Assembly: GCA_040752255.1 (NCBI GenBank)
Contig: JBFMFD010000049.1
Location: 1 to 16,251 of the forward strand
Source of the DNA: J051 sp040752255
Lineage (GTDB): Bacteria > Armatimonadota > Fimbriimonadia > Fimbriimonadales > ATM1
DNA length: 16,251 nucleotides
Direction: 5' to 3'
Shown here: piece by piece, positions 1-6,932 of the stretch
How the letters are laid out: each line of letters starts with the position of its first letter
How positions within the stretch are numbered: position 1 is the first letter of the stretch
Notes under the pieces: model-generated
What the model saw: only the letters and a program-made list of their open reading frames with translations
Database searches by the model: none
Told to the model about the DNA's origin: nothing
Position numbers and translations under genes: made by a program

Positions 1-2
1 CG

Positions 3-518
3 TCCGATGCACCCCCAGCCCCGCCCCCCGTCGAGCCGAGCGACTCGCCAGGCGGCTCCGTGTACCAGCCTGGGGCACCGATCTACTACGACCCCGGCGC
101 TGCTCCACGCCCCTTGCACTCCATGGCTTTCATCGAGCGCATGGGCTCGGCTTGGGACGGGGTGCTGTGGGTCACTTGGACGCTGAACCTTGTCGCGACG
201 GTCGCGTTCTACGTCGTCGTATACACCCGGATCGTCCCCGGCGCAGAGAGCATGGATACCGCCTCGCCGAGCCAGCAGATGCAGTTCTTCGACGACGTCA
301 TGACGCAGGGTTTCGGGTGGGGAGCCGCTGCCGTACTCATGGCGCTCGCGATGATGGCGGTGTGGATCGTGGATATCGCGGACCGGCGCCCCGCGGCAAC
401 GGGGATGACGCTGGGTGTCATAGGCGCGGTCTTAGCGCCTTGCTGCATGTGCTACCTGAACATCCTCTCGATTGTGATTTTCGTGGGTTACTTCGTGGCG
501 ACCCGACGGTATACTTAG
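3..518 (+). CDS. Proline-rich multi-pass membrane protein, 5' end missing
   Basis: The frame is open from the left edge to a TAG at 516-518, giving 171 visible residues, so the true start probably lies outside the window; a GTG at 60 is a possible internal start but has only a weak ribosome site. The first 40 or so visible residues are rich in Pro, Gly, Ser and Ala, like a flexible cytoplasmic tail. Three hydrophobic stretches follow, near bases 162-227, 318-380 and 399-497; the last is long enough for a hairpin of two short membrane helices and carries a Cys-Cys-Met-Cys cluster at 441-452. The layout recalls small proline-rich membrane proteins of the DUF4870 kind, but I cannot assign a family. 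It ends 10 bases before the next gene and may share its transcript. Function unknown. Confidence 0.65.
   Translation, partial: SDAPPAPPPVEPSDSPGGSVYQPGAPIYYDPGAAPRPLHSMAFIERMGSAWDGVLWVTWTLNLVATVAFYVVVYTRIVPGAESMDTASPSQQMQFFDDVMTQGFGWGAAAVLMALAMMAVWIVDIADRRPAATGMTLGVIGAVLAPCCMCYLNILSIVIFVGYFVATRRYT
510..515 (+). promoter_or_regulatory. Possible -10 box (TATACT) upstream of the aspartyl-protease gene
   Basis: TATACT lies across the end of the upstream membrane-protein gene, 13 bases before the ATG at 529. It would give a leader of about 7 bases. No convincing -35 is visible, and the downstream gene could equally be co-transcribed, so this is tentative. Confidence 0.3.
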
Positions 519-528
519 GGCTGGAACG

Positions 529-1692
529 ATGATAGGTGCACTCTTTTCGCTGATTCTGCTTCAGGCGCCTCACGCGCTGGCGGCGCCGGTCGAGTGTCCG
601 TTCAAAGTTACCGAGGACGCGATCATCGTTGACGCTGTGGTGAACGGCAAGACCATCTCCTGCATGTTCGACACAGGCTACGGCGGCCACTTCGTCATCA
701 ACGACGCGATCAACATCGGCAAGCCGAGCGGCGTTGCCGGCCTTAGAGACTTCGTCGGGACATTCGAGGCTAAGACGGTCAAAATTGACTCGATTCGCCT
801 GGGCGGGCTGAACATCGCCGACCCTCACGCCGACGCCGTGCAACTGCCGATGGCGCACATGAGCGTGAGTTACGGCACCCACACCGATGCCATCATGGGT
901 CTTTCGGTGGTGAAGGACTACGTTACCGAGATCAACATCGAGAACCAGAAGTTCATCTTCCATCCGCGCTCGGTGGACATCACGAAGCGAACCCCAGACA
1001 ACCAGCGGACGTTTTTGATGAAGATGCGCCCGTACGGCTACAACTCCATCGAGTTGCCGGTTACGGTGAACGGCGAGCCGATGCATCTCTCACTCGACAC
1101 GGGTAACGCGTTCTACACGGCCACGCACAAGGAGTCCATCATCCGAGTTGGACTCTGGGACAAAGATCGCAAGCCGGACTTCATGACCCAAGCGATGGTG
1201 GCGTCCGGCCCGGTGGACAGTTTTATGGTTCGAGTCCCCGAGGCCAACATCTACGGCGTTACGGTGAAGGACTCCATTTGGAGCGTGATTGACTTGCCAA
1301 GTTCGGGCGCAGACTCCGACGGCACCGTCGGCTTCGGCTTCCTCAAGCATTTCAACATCATCATTGACTACGAGCGCAGGTACGTTTGGCTGGAGAACTG
1401 GAGCGGGCGAGTTACCGACCCCCCCAAGGCACACGTCGGCTTCCGCGTGTACCAGGCCGAGAATGGGGACTACGTCGTGTACGGCGTCTTCAAAGGCGGG
1501 CCTGCAGAGGCTGCGGGCATCCAGCGAGGAGACCGCCTGCGCGTGCTTGACGGCAAGAGCGTCTCGATGATGCGCCCCGAGCAGGTCGAGACCGCGCTTG
1601 CCGGCGAGGAAGGCTCGATCTGCAAGGTGGCGATAAGCCGCGGCGGGCTGCTCATCCGAGCCGATATCGAGCGCAAACTGCTCGTCAACTGA
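529..1692 (+). CDS. Secreted tandem retropepsin-like aspartyl protease with C-terminal PDZ domain
   Basis: This 387-residue protein starts with a hydrophobic segment ending in Ala-Leu-Ala-Ala (residues 1-19), consistent with a Sec signal peptide. Two aspartyl-protease-like modules follow. The first has Phe-Asp-Thr-Gly at 47-50 and an Ile-Met-Gly-Leu segment about 75 residues later; the second has Leu-Asp-Thr-Gly at 189-192 and a Gly-Phe-Gly-Phe-Leu segment near residue 270. A PDZ domain covers about 304-375, with the usual Gly-Pro-Ala-x-x-Ala-Gly-Ile-x-x-Gly-Asp motif. Retropepsins normally work as dimers with one Asp each; having two DTG motifs in one chain suggests an intramolecular active site, which is inference. 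PDZ domains in secreted proteases usually bind C-termini or exposed peptides. The ATG at 529 is the only sensible start. Substrate unknown; it could also be a non-catalytic binding protein. Confidence 0.8.
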   Translation: MIGALFSLILLQAPHALAAPVECPFKVTEDAIIVDAVVNGKTISCMFDTGYGGHFVINDAINIGKPSGVAGLRDFVGTFEAKTVKIDSIRLGGLNIADPHADAVQLPMAHMSVSYGTHTDAIMGLSVVKDYVTEINIENQKFIFHPRSVDITKRTPDNQRTFLMKMRPYGYNSIELPVTVNGEPMHLSLDTGNAFYTATHKESIIRVGLWDKDRKPDFMTQAMVASGPVDSFMVRVPEANIYGVTVKDSIWSVIDLPSSGADSDGTVGFGFLKHFNIIIDYERRYVWLENWSGRVTDPPKAHVGFRVYQAENGDYVVYGVFKGGPAEAAGIQRGDRLRVLDGKSVSMMRPEQVETALAGEEGSICKVAISRGGLLIRADIERKLLVN

Positions 1693-1741
1693 ATCCACCC
1701 ACCAGTTGCGCCCAACCGTGTATCAGCACCGGGCGGCGGCG

Positions 1742-1747
1742 TATCTT
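1742..1747 (+). promoter_or_regulatory. -10 box (TATCTT) placed for a leaderless start
   Basis: TATCTT is followed by 7 bases and then the ATG at 1755, so transcription would begin at or next to the start codon. No -35 element is obvious. The same geometry occurs before the genes starting at 3277 and 13216. Confidence 0.45.
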
Positions 1748-1754
1748 GGTGGGT

Positions 1755-3134
1755 ATGAAGAGATTCTTCGCAACCTATCTCGCGCTGAGCGTCCTTGCGG
1801 GTGCGCTCGGCATCGCCTGCGGCGGAGGCGGCGGCAACGGAGCCGCAACCTCCGGCGTCGGCCTCTTCCTTACCGACTCGTTTCGGGAGGACTACGACAA
1901 CGTGTGGCTCACGCTCCACAAGGTCGAGTACCGCAACCAGACCAGCGGGCAGTACACAACCGCCTGGGAGAGCGCGACCGGCATCACGGTTGACGCCAAG
2001 CGGCTGCGCGACGGCTCGGGCGAGCGGTATGCGTTCCTCGCCCTAACCGCCCTGGCGAACGGCACCTACGATCAAGTGCGCCTGACCCTCGGTGGGCAGA
2101 CGATTCTGGTGCCCGCGGGCTCGCAGTCCGGCACGGCGTACCCGTTCGCCTCTTCGCTCCCCCGAGATGGGCAGAACCGACCGATGGCGACGTTCAGCCT
2201 CTCGCCCGCGCTGTCCGTCCCCGCGTCAACGTTCGTTTTGGACGTGGACCTCGCGAACTGGACGCTCACGGGAGGAGAGGTCTCGCCCGTGTTCCGAAGG
2301 GGTAGCGGAAACGGCATAGACGACTCCGGTCGTCATGAAGCGCTCGAATACGAGGGCATCGTGTCGAACCTCACCTCCACGCGGTTCACCCTCCGCCCGA
2401 GCACAGGCGCATCGTTCACGGTCGCCTACACCGCCGATACGCCCGTGTACCGAAGTTCGAATGGCGCCCCCACACTGTTGACCAACGGGGCGAGCGTCGA
2501 GGTGCGAGGCAACTTCCTGCCCGGCAACAACTTCCTGAGCGCAACCGTCATCAAGGTCGAGGATGGAAACGGCTCGGGTGAAGCGGAGGCGCGCGGCACG
2601 CACACCGACGTGAATCTCGGCGCGAACACTCTCGTGCTGACCAACCTGACGGAAGTCGAGGGATTCATGCCGCAAGGCGCAACCGTCAACGTCGTTTGGT
2701 CAGACAGCACAATCTTCCGCCGCAGCGGCGTGCAGGTAACCGAAGACGCGCTGCTGCAGTGGCAGTTCTCTGAGGCGAAGGGGACCTACAACCCCGCGAC
2801 GAACACGATCACAGCGACGCGCATCACGCTCGAAGATGACGCCGGCGGTGGTGGAGGCGGAGGCGGAACCGGAGAGGCGGAAGCCACCGGAGGCATCACC
2901 AACCTTGACCTCAATCAGAACCGGATGACCCTGACGAACATCTTCGACATCGAGGGGTTTCAACCCCAGGGCACGACCGTGAACGTAACATGGACGGAGG
3001 AGACGATCTTCCTTCGCAGCGGCGACCCTGTTACGGAGCAGGCGCTGCTCCAGTGGCCGCGCGCCGAGGCGAAAGGAGTCTATGACCCCGGCACGAACAC
3101 CATCCGCGCCAGCAGGATTAAGTTGGAAGACTGA
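1755..3134 (+). CDS. DUF4382 lipoprotein with DUF5666-like and tandem C-terminal repeats
   Basis: I place the start at ATG 1755 (459 residues) because it opens a clean lipoprotein-type signal: Lys-Arg, a hydrophobic core, then Gly-Ile-Ala-Cys followed by a glycine run; an in-frame TTG at 1746 is less likely. The -3 position of the lipobox is Gly, which is atypical. The next 160 or so residues match the DUF4382 pattern, starting with a Leu-Thr-Asp-Ser motif and ending near the Asp-Val-Asp-Leu-Ala segment. From about base 2346 a beta-rich DUF5666-like module follows, then two 86-residue repeats separated by a glycine-rich linker. The protein is probably anchored to a membrane and faces the outside. 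DUF4382 proteins have no established function; a binding or cell-surface role is plausible. The gene stands alone, ending before a strong hairpin terminator. Confidence 0.8.
   Translation: MKRFFATYLALSVLAGALGIACGGGGGNGAATSGVGLFLTDSFREDYDNVWLTLHKVEYRNQTSGQYTTAWESATGITVDAKRLRDGSGERYAFLALTALANGTYDQVRLTLGGQTILVPAGSQSGTAYPFASSLPRDGQNRPMATFSLSPALSVPASTFVLDVDLANWTLTGGEVSPVFRRGSGNGIDDSGRHEALEYEGIVSNLTSTRFTLRPSTGASFTVAYTADTPVYRSSNGAPTLLTNGASVEVRGNFLPGNNFLSATVIKVEDGNGSGEAEARGTHTDVNLGANTLVLTNLTEVEGFMPQGATVNVVWSDSTIFRRSGVQVTEDALLQWQFSEAKGTYNPATNTITATRITLEDDAGGGGGGGGTGEAEATGGITNLDLNQNRMTLTNIFDIEGFQPQGTTVNVTWTEETIFLRSGDPVTEQALLQWPRAEAKGVYDPGTNTIRASRIKLED
2580..3131 (+). repeat. Two tandem 86-residue coding repeats with a Gly-rich linker
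   Basis: Unit 1 is encoded by 2580-2837 and unit 2 by 2874-3131. They align over 86 residues without a gap; I count 52 identical positions, about 60%. Both begin Glu-Ala-Glu-Ala, share Glu-Gly-Phe-x-Pro-Gln-Gly and Ala-Leu-Leu-Gln-Trp, and end Leu-Glu-Asp. The 12-codon linker between them is mostly glycine. This indicates an internal duplication inside the lipoprotein gene. Confidence 0.85.
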
Positions 3135-3185
3135 CGCCTTGTCTCCGAGCAGCAGCTTCTTGCCTTGTGCTCTGCTCTGACTCCC

Positions 3186-3225
3186 GCCCCCGCCCTCGTC
3201 CCCCAACGAGGCGGGGGCTTGTCTT
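3186..3225 (+). terminator. Rho-independent-like terminator after the DUF4382 gene
   Basis: The arm 3186-3199 pairs with 3206-3218 in 13 base pairs, nearly all G-C, with one bulged C at about 3195 and a loop of about 6 bases. The right arm is followed by CTTGTCTTT, a moderately T-rich tract. It lies about 50 bases after the stop at 3134 and separates the lipoprotein gene from the large gene downstream. Confidence 0.7.
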
Positions 3226-3264
3226 TGGGCGGGGGCGACAAGAGATTGCGCCGTGCTCCGTATG

Positions 3265-3270
3265 TATAAT
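3265..3270 (+). promoter_or_regulatory. Consensus -10 box (TATAAT) of the large orphan gene
   Basis: A perfect TATAAT is followed by exactly 6 bases and then ATG at 3277, so the start codon would coincide with the transcription start. No recognisable -35 sits 16-18 bases upstream. There is no ribosome-binding sequence before the ATG, which supports a leaderless message. Confidence 0.55.
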
Positions 3271-3276
3271 ATGGCC

Positions 3277-6200
3277 ATGCGTGCCTCAATGATGTACGCC
3301 GACGCCAACGACCTCGTCGCTCTCGCGGATCGGCACGACGGGCCGTCGATCCTTCACGAACTGGTAGCAAGGATGATCGCCGAGACGGCATCCAGCCGCG
3401 CTCGGTCCATGCACTTCCGGACGGGCAGTGGGATCTCCCTCACGGGATGGGATGGGCAACTTGAGATCGACGATCCAATCTGGCCACTCCCGGGTGGCAG
3501 GTCCTACTGGGAACTTTCGGCAGATCAGAACGTTAAACGAAAGGCCAACGAAGACTACTCAAAGAGGACCACCAACACAGACAGTGCCGCTTGCTCATCC
3601 AGCACGTTCGTCTTTTGCACCTTACGGCGATGGCGCGATGTTGGCACCTGGGAGAATTCAAAGCGCTCGCAGTGCGACTGGCACAATGTGGTGGCACTCG
3701 ATGCCGACGGCCTCTACAACTGGCTGCTTCAGTGCCCAGGTACGCACCTCTGGATTTCCCAGTATCTAGGCAAGGCCGTCAGTCACGCACAGCCCGTGGA
3801 GGTGTGGTGGCAAGACAAGACCTGGAAACTGCCGACGGACGTGCTCCTGCACGGATATGACGAGGAAGTGGGGAGCCTGGTCCAGTTCCTGCGAGGCGAA
3901 CCGCGCGTCGTTAGGATTCAGTGGGAGTCGCCCGAGCTGGCATTGGCCTTCGCTGCTGCTTGCTTGTGCCAGCCAGGTCACGAAGACCTTATGGTCAGAG
4001 GCATCGTGGTACGCAACCAGGAGACGCTAGACGACCTCGTCGGCCGTCACCAAGGGCTTATCTTGCTTGCGGATTTCGAACCAAACTCCGTCGAGTATGC
4101 GGTAACGACGCGGGGACACCATGTGGTGATCGGTACCGGGCCCAGGTCAACGATCCAGCCAGAAATCAAAGTGCCGCTACGGGTGAGGACGGTGCTCGAT
4201 GAGGCATTCGCACAATGGAGGCCCAGGATGGAAGATCGGTTGCGGTGGGTGGACCGAGCATTTCGCAAGTTCCTCCTTGTCTGGCATGAGATACGGCAAT
4301 CGCAGAGAACTGTCGAATGGGATCAGGAGGACGCGGTGCCCTTCCTCTTAGCTTGCTCGTGGCGAACCGACGACCAAACTATCCTATCGCATGTATTCGG
4401 CGAGGAGAGGCTGCAAAAGGCGTTTAGCTACGCCAACCAAGAGGACCCCTTCTTGCGCCAGCATGGCGAAGTGTTTCGGGTCGTGGATGTTGAAGAGGCG
4501 TGGTCGTTTCTCGCCAAGCACGTGAAGGATCCTCACCTCGCGTGCCTCCAGAAGCTCGTCCGCACGGTTTTCACTGGTTCTTGTCCCATTCGGTGTTCCC
4601 GTGACCTCGCCTCGGGTGTTGCGGCAACATTGTGTTGGCTGGGCGCGTGCGGAGGTACCGTCAACGAGAATGGATCCCAGACAGGGGCTTCCGTTGCAGT
4701 GCGCCTAATAGATGAGATCCTGTCGGATGCTGAGCAGAGGCGCAGGTTCGTCGAGCTCGCGCCGTGGCTGCCCGATTTGGCCGAGGGCGCGCCCGAGGAG
4801 TTCCTGAGTGCATTGGAGCGGCTTCTGCACGATCAGCCAGACCAACTCGAAGCATTCTTCCAGGACAGGCACGGCGAGTCCCATTTTTTTAGCGACACTC
4901 CCCACACGTACCTGTTGTGGGCATTGGAGCGCCTAGCATGGGACAGATTGCATCTCGCACGGGCGGCAAAGTGCCTTCTGTGCCTTGCCGGCATCGATCC
5001 TGGGGGGTTCCTGTCAAATCGACCGTTGGTGTCGTTACGCGAGGTCTTCTTGCCATGGTTCCCAGGGACGCAGGCCGGGGTCGATGACAGATCAAAGGTG
5101 CTTCATCAATTGTGCGAAGGCGCCTCGGACTCAGCCTGGCGACTATTGGCTGGCTTGTGGCCTCAAGGGCCCGACTCGGCGACTTCGACGGCGATCGGGA
5201 GATTCCGCAGTTGGGGACCCTTGTGGCGAGCTGACCCCACGCACCGTGACGTGCACGCCGCGTCCAACAGAATCGTAGAGATCGCCGTGGAGATCGCTGG
5301 CTCACGAGGGGATAGATGGACAGAGTTGATCCGGGCGGTCGCATGGTTTCCAAATGACGGGTTCGAGAAAGCTCTCGGACGGCTCCGCGATCTCGCTAAT
5401 GATAACAGCCTGTCGGAGGAAGCGCAAGACGCCATCTGGGAGGCGATGCGTGCTGAGTTGGCTATGGCAGAAGCATACGCCCAGGAGTGGCCGCTCCAGG
5501 GCGAGCGCGTCGCAAAGTATCGCGAGGTGTGGCGGTTGCTTTCTCCCTCCAGTTGCATAGTGCGCCACAGCTGGATGTTCGACCGCCATGCCGTGTACCA
5601 GCTCGGGCCTGGCTCCGACTGGAGAGCCAAACACAAGGATCTACTCGAGCGACACGCAGCCGCGGCTCGCGAAGTCTGGGAACAGTTTGGATTCGAAGGA
5701 ATCCTGGCTCTCGCACAAAGGTGTGACATGCCCAGTCAGGTAGGTTTCGCACTTGCCTCCGCTCTCGACAGACAGGAGATTGGCGGCGTTGTTGTCAAGC
5801 TGTGGTCAGGCGGCGGCGCATACGAACAGTGCGCGCTCGGCCTGCTTGGTGGCATGGCAGCCCTTCATGGCGCAGCCTCCGTAACCGCCTTCGCGGTGTC
5901 ACCCGAGAGTGAAGGCCTTGACGCTCGTTCCAAGGCAAAGGCGCTCCAAGTACTTGAGCCGTCAAGCGAGGTCCTCGACGCACTCGCTCAACTCGGCAAG
6001 GAGGCTTCGACCGAATACTGGAAGTCCGTCCAGCCGGTGCGCACCGATTCCCCAGAAGTGCTCGAGACGGTCAGTCGCAACTTGGTCGAGCATGGCGCAA
6101 TTGAGTGCGCTATCACCACGCTCTGGATCAGCACTTCGGGTGACGCGAAGCCAGATGCCCATCTGGTGCTCGAGGTATTGGAACGCGCCGCAACGGCGGA

Positions 6201-6915
6201 TCTCACGCCCTGGCAGACCACCTTCCATGAAATTGCCCATCTCCTCGACTACGCCTGCGAAGTCAGTGCGGATGCTGCCAGAATAGCGCGCGCTGAGCTC
6301 GCATTTGCTGACCGACTCATCTACATTCGTAATCCTAAGGTGTTCCCGAGTATGGTTCGGGAGGATCCGGAGATATTCGTCGAACTCGTCGCGTCCGTAT
6401 ATAAGCCGGTTCACGCATCAGAGGGCGAACCACCGCTGCCGCCCGTGGACTCGGCGTCCGCATGGTTCATGCTTCGCCAACTTGACGCAGTCCCAGGTCA
6501 GAAGGGTGACGTTGTCGACCACGAGAGGCTTCGCAAGTGGACGGAGAAGGGTAGGGAGCTGGCCGACAAGTCGGGACACCTCGCAATGTTCGACCAAACG
6601 CTGGGCCAGTGGCTTGCGAAGTCGCCAATCGGATCAGACGGTATCTTCCCGCACGAGGCGGCCCGCGAGATAATTGAACACCTGCAAAGCGAAAACATCG
6701 ATACCGGATTCATAATGGGTGTGCTAAACAGTCGAGGAGTCTTCATGAAAGATCCTGACACTGGCGGAGAGCAGGAGCGGCACATCGAACAGCAATACCG
6801 CGGGTGGGGGTCCTCGCTCGCGGCCCGGTGGCCCAGGACAGCGAGAATCCTGGGAAGGGTGGCAGACACATATGCCCATCAGGCTCGGAGCGAGGACTTG
6901 CAGCGGGGCCTCTAG
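3277..6915 (+). CDS. Large orphan protein: putative PD-(D/E)XK-type nuclease domain plus helical scaffold
   Basis: About 1,212 residues from ATG 3277, chosen because a TATAAT box ends 6 bases before it; GTG 3253 and ATGs 3271, 3292 and 3295 are alternatives only if leaderless initiation is wrong (3271 is also in frame). Residues 50-98 contain Gly-Trp-Asp-Gly (Asp59), a Trp-Glu-x-Ser motif (Glu79) and a Lys-Arg-Lys-Ala motif (Lys87/Lys89), then Arg-Thr; residues 110-119 form a hydrophobic strand ending in Arg-Arg-Trp, and 140-150 an Asp-Ala-Asp-x-Leu-x-x-Trp-Leu motif. This order fits a restriction-endonuclease-like fold, but the classical Glu-x-Lys is absent. Residues from about 185 to 320 look like the remains of a nucleotide-binding domain, without a P-loop. 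The remaining 850 residues are mostly amphipathic helices rich in Leu, Ala and Trp, like a repeat scaffold or sensor. No signal peptide or membrane segment is seen. It is a single gene, convergent with etfA, and its codons look less GC-biased than neighbours, hinting at transfer. A role in phage or plasmid defence is inference; I cannot assign a named family. Confidence 0.7.
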   Translation: MRASMMYADANDLVALADRHDGPSILHELVARMIAETASSRARSMHFRTGSGISLTGWDGQLEIDDPIWPLPGGRSYWELSADQNVKRKANEDYSKRTTNTDSAACSSSTFVFCTLRRWRDVGTWENSKRSQCDWHNVVALDADGLYNWLLQCPGTHLWISQYLGKAVSHAQPVEVWWQDKTWKLPTDVLLHGYDEEVGSLVQFLRGEPRVVRIQWESPELALAFAAACLCQPGHEDLMVRGIVVRNQETLDDLVGRHQGLILLADFEPNSVEYAVTTRGHHVVIGTGPRSTIQPEIKVPLRVRTVLDEAFAQWRPRMEDRLRWVDRAFRKFLLVWHEIRQSQRTVEWDQEDAVPFLLACSWRTDDQTILSHVFGEERLQKAFSYANQEDPFLRQHGEVFRVVDVEEAWSFLAKHVKDPHLACLQKLVRTVFTGSCPIRCSRDLASGVAATLCWLGACGGTVNENGSQTGASVAVRLIDEILSDAEQRRRFVELAPWLPDLAEGAPEEFLSALERLLHDQPDQLEAFFQDRHGESHFFSDTPHTYLLWALERLAWDRLHLARAAKCLLCLAGIDPGGFLSNRPLVSLREVFLPWFPGTQAGVDDRSKVLHQLCEGASDSAWRLLAGLWPQGPDSATSTAIGRFRSWGPLWRADPTHRDVHAASNRIVEIAVEIAGSRGDRWTELIRAVAWFPNDGFEKALGRLRDLANDNSLSEEAQDAIWEAMRAELAMAEAYAQEWPLQGERVAKYREVWRLLSPSSCIVRHSWMFDRHAVYQLGPGSDWRAKHKDLLERHAAAAREVWEQFGFEGILALAQRCDMPSQVGFALASALDRQEIGGVVVKLWSGGGAYEQCALGLLGGMAALHGAASVTAFAVSPESEGLDARSKAKALQVLEPSSEVLDALAQLGKEASTEYWKSVQPVRTDSPEVLETVSRNLVEHGAIECAITTLWISTSGDAKPDAHLVLEVLERAATADLTPWQTTFHEIAHLLDYACEVSADAARIARAELAFADRLIYIRNPKVFPSMVREDPEIFVELVASVYKPVHASEGEPPLPPVDSASAWFMLRQLDAVPGQKGDVVDHERLRKWTEKGRELADKSGHLAMFDQTLGQWLAKSPIGSDGIFPHEAAREIIEHLQSENIDTGFIMGVLNSRGVFMKDPDTGGEQERHIEQQYRGWGSSLAARWPRTARILGRVADTYAHQARSEDLQRGL

Positions 6916-6919
6916 AGGC
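6908..6919. repeat. 12-bp perfect palindrome at a convergent gene end
   Basis: GCCTCTAGAGGC is a perfect palindrome that includes the TAG stop (6913-6915) of the large gene and lies 13 bases from the etfA stop. It has no loop and no T tract, so a terminator role is doubtful; it may be chance. Confidence 0.3.
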
Positions 6920-6932
6920 GCACCTTAGTCCC

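Noticed and set aside
418..1086. Long open frame on the minus strand opposite the aspartyl-protease gene
   Set aside because: It is antisense to a gene with clear domains, its product is His/Arg/Val-rich without a recognisable fold, and high-GC coding DNA commonly leaves such frames open.
1429..1435. Run of seven C as a possible frameshift or slippage site
   Set aside because: The frame continues correctly through it into a well-formed PDZ domain.
3246..3263. TTGCGCC-N7-GTAT, also seen at 1706-1723, as a shared promoter or operator element
   Set aside because: Only two copies, at different distances from their start codons, and the spacing to TATAAT is too short for a -35; probably chance.
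6908..6932. Palindrome between the large gene and etfA as a bidirectional terminator
   Set aside because: It has no loop and no T tract on either strand; kept only as a low-confidence repeat.
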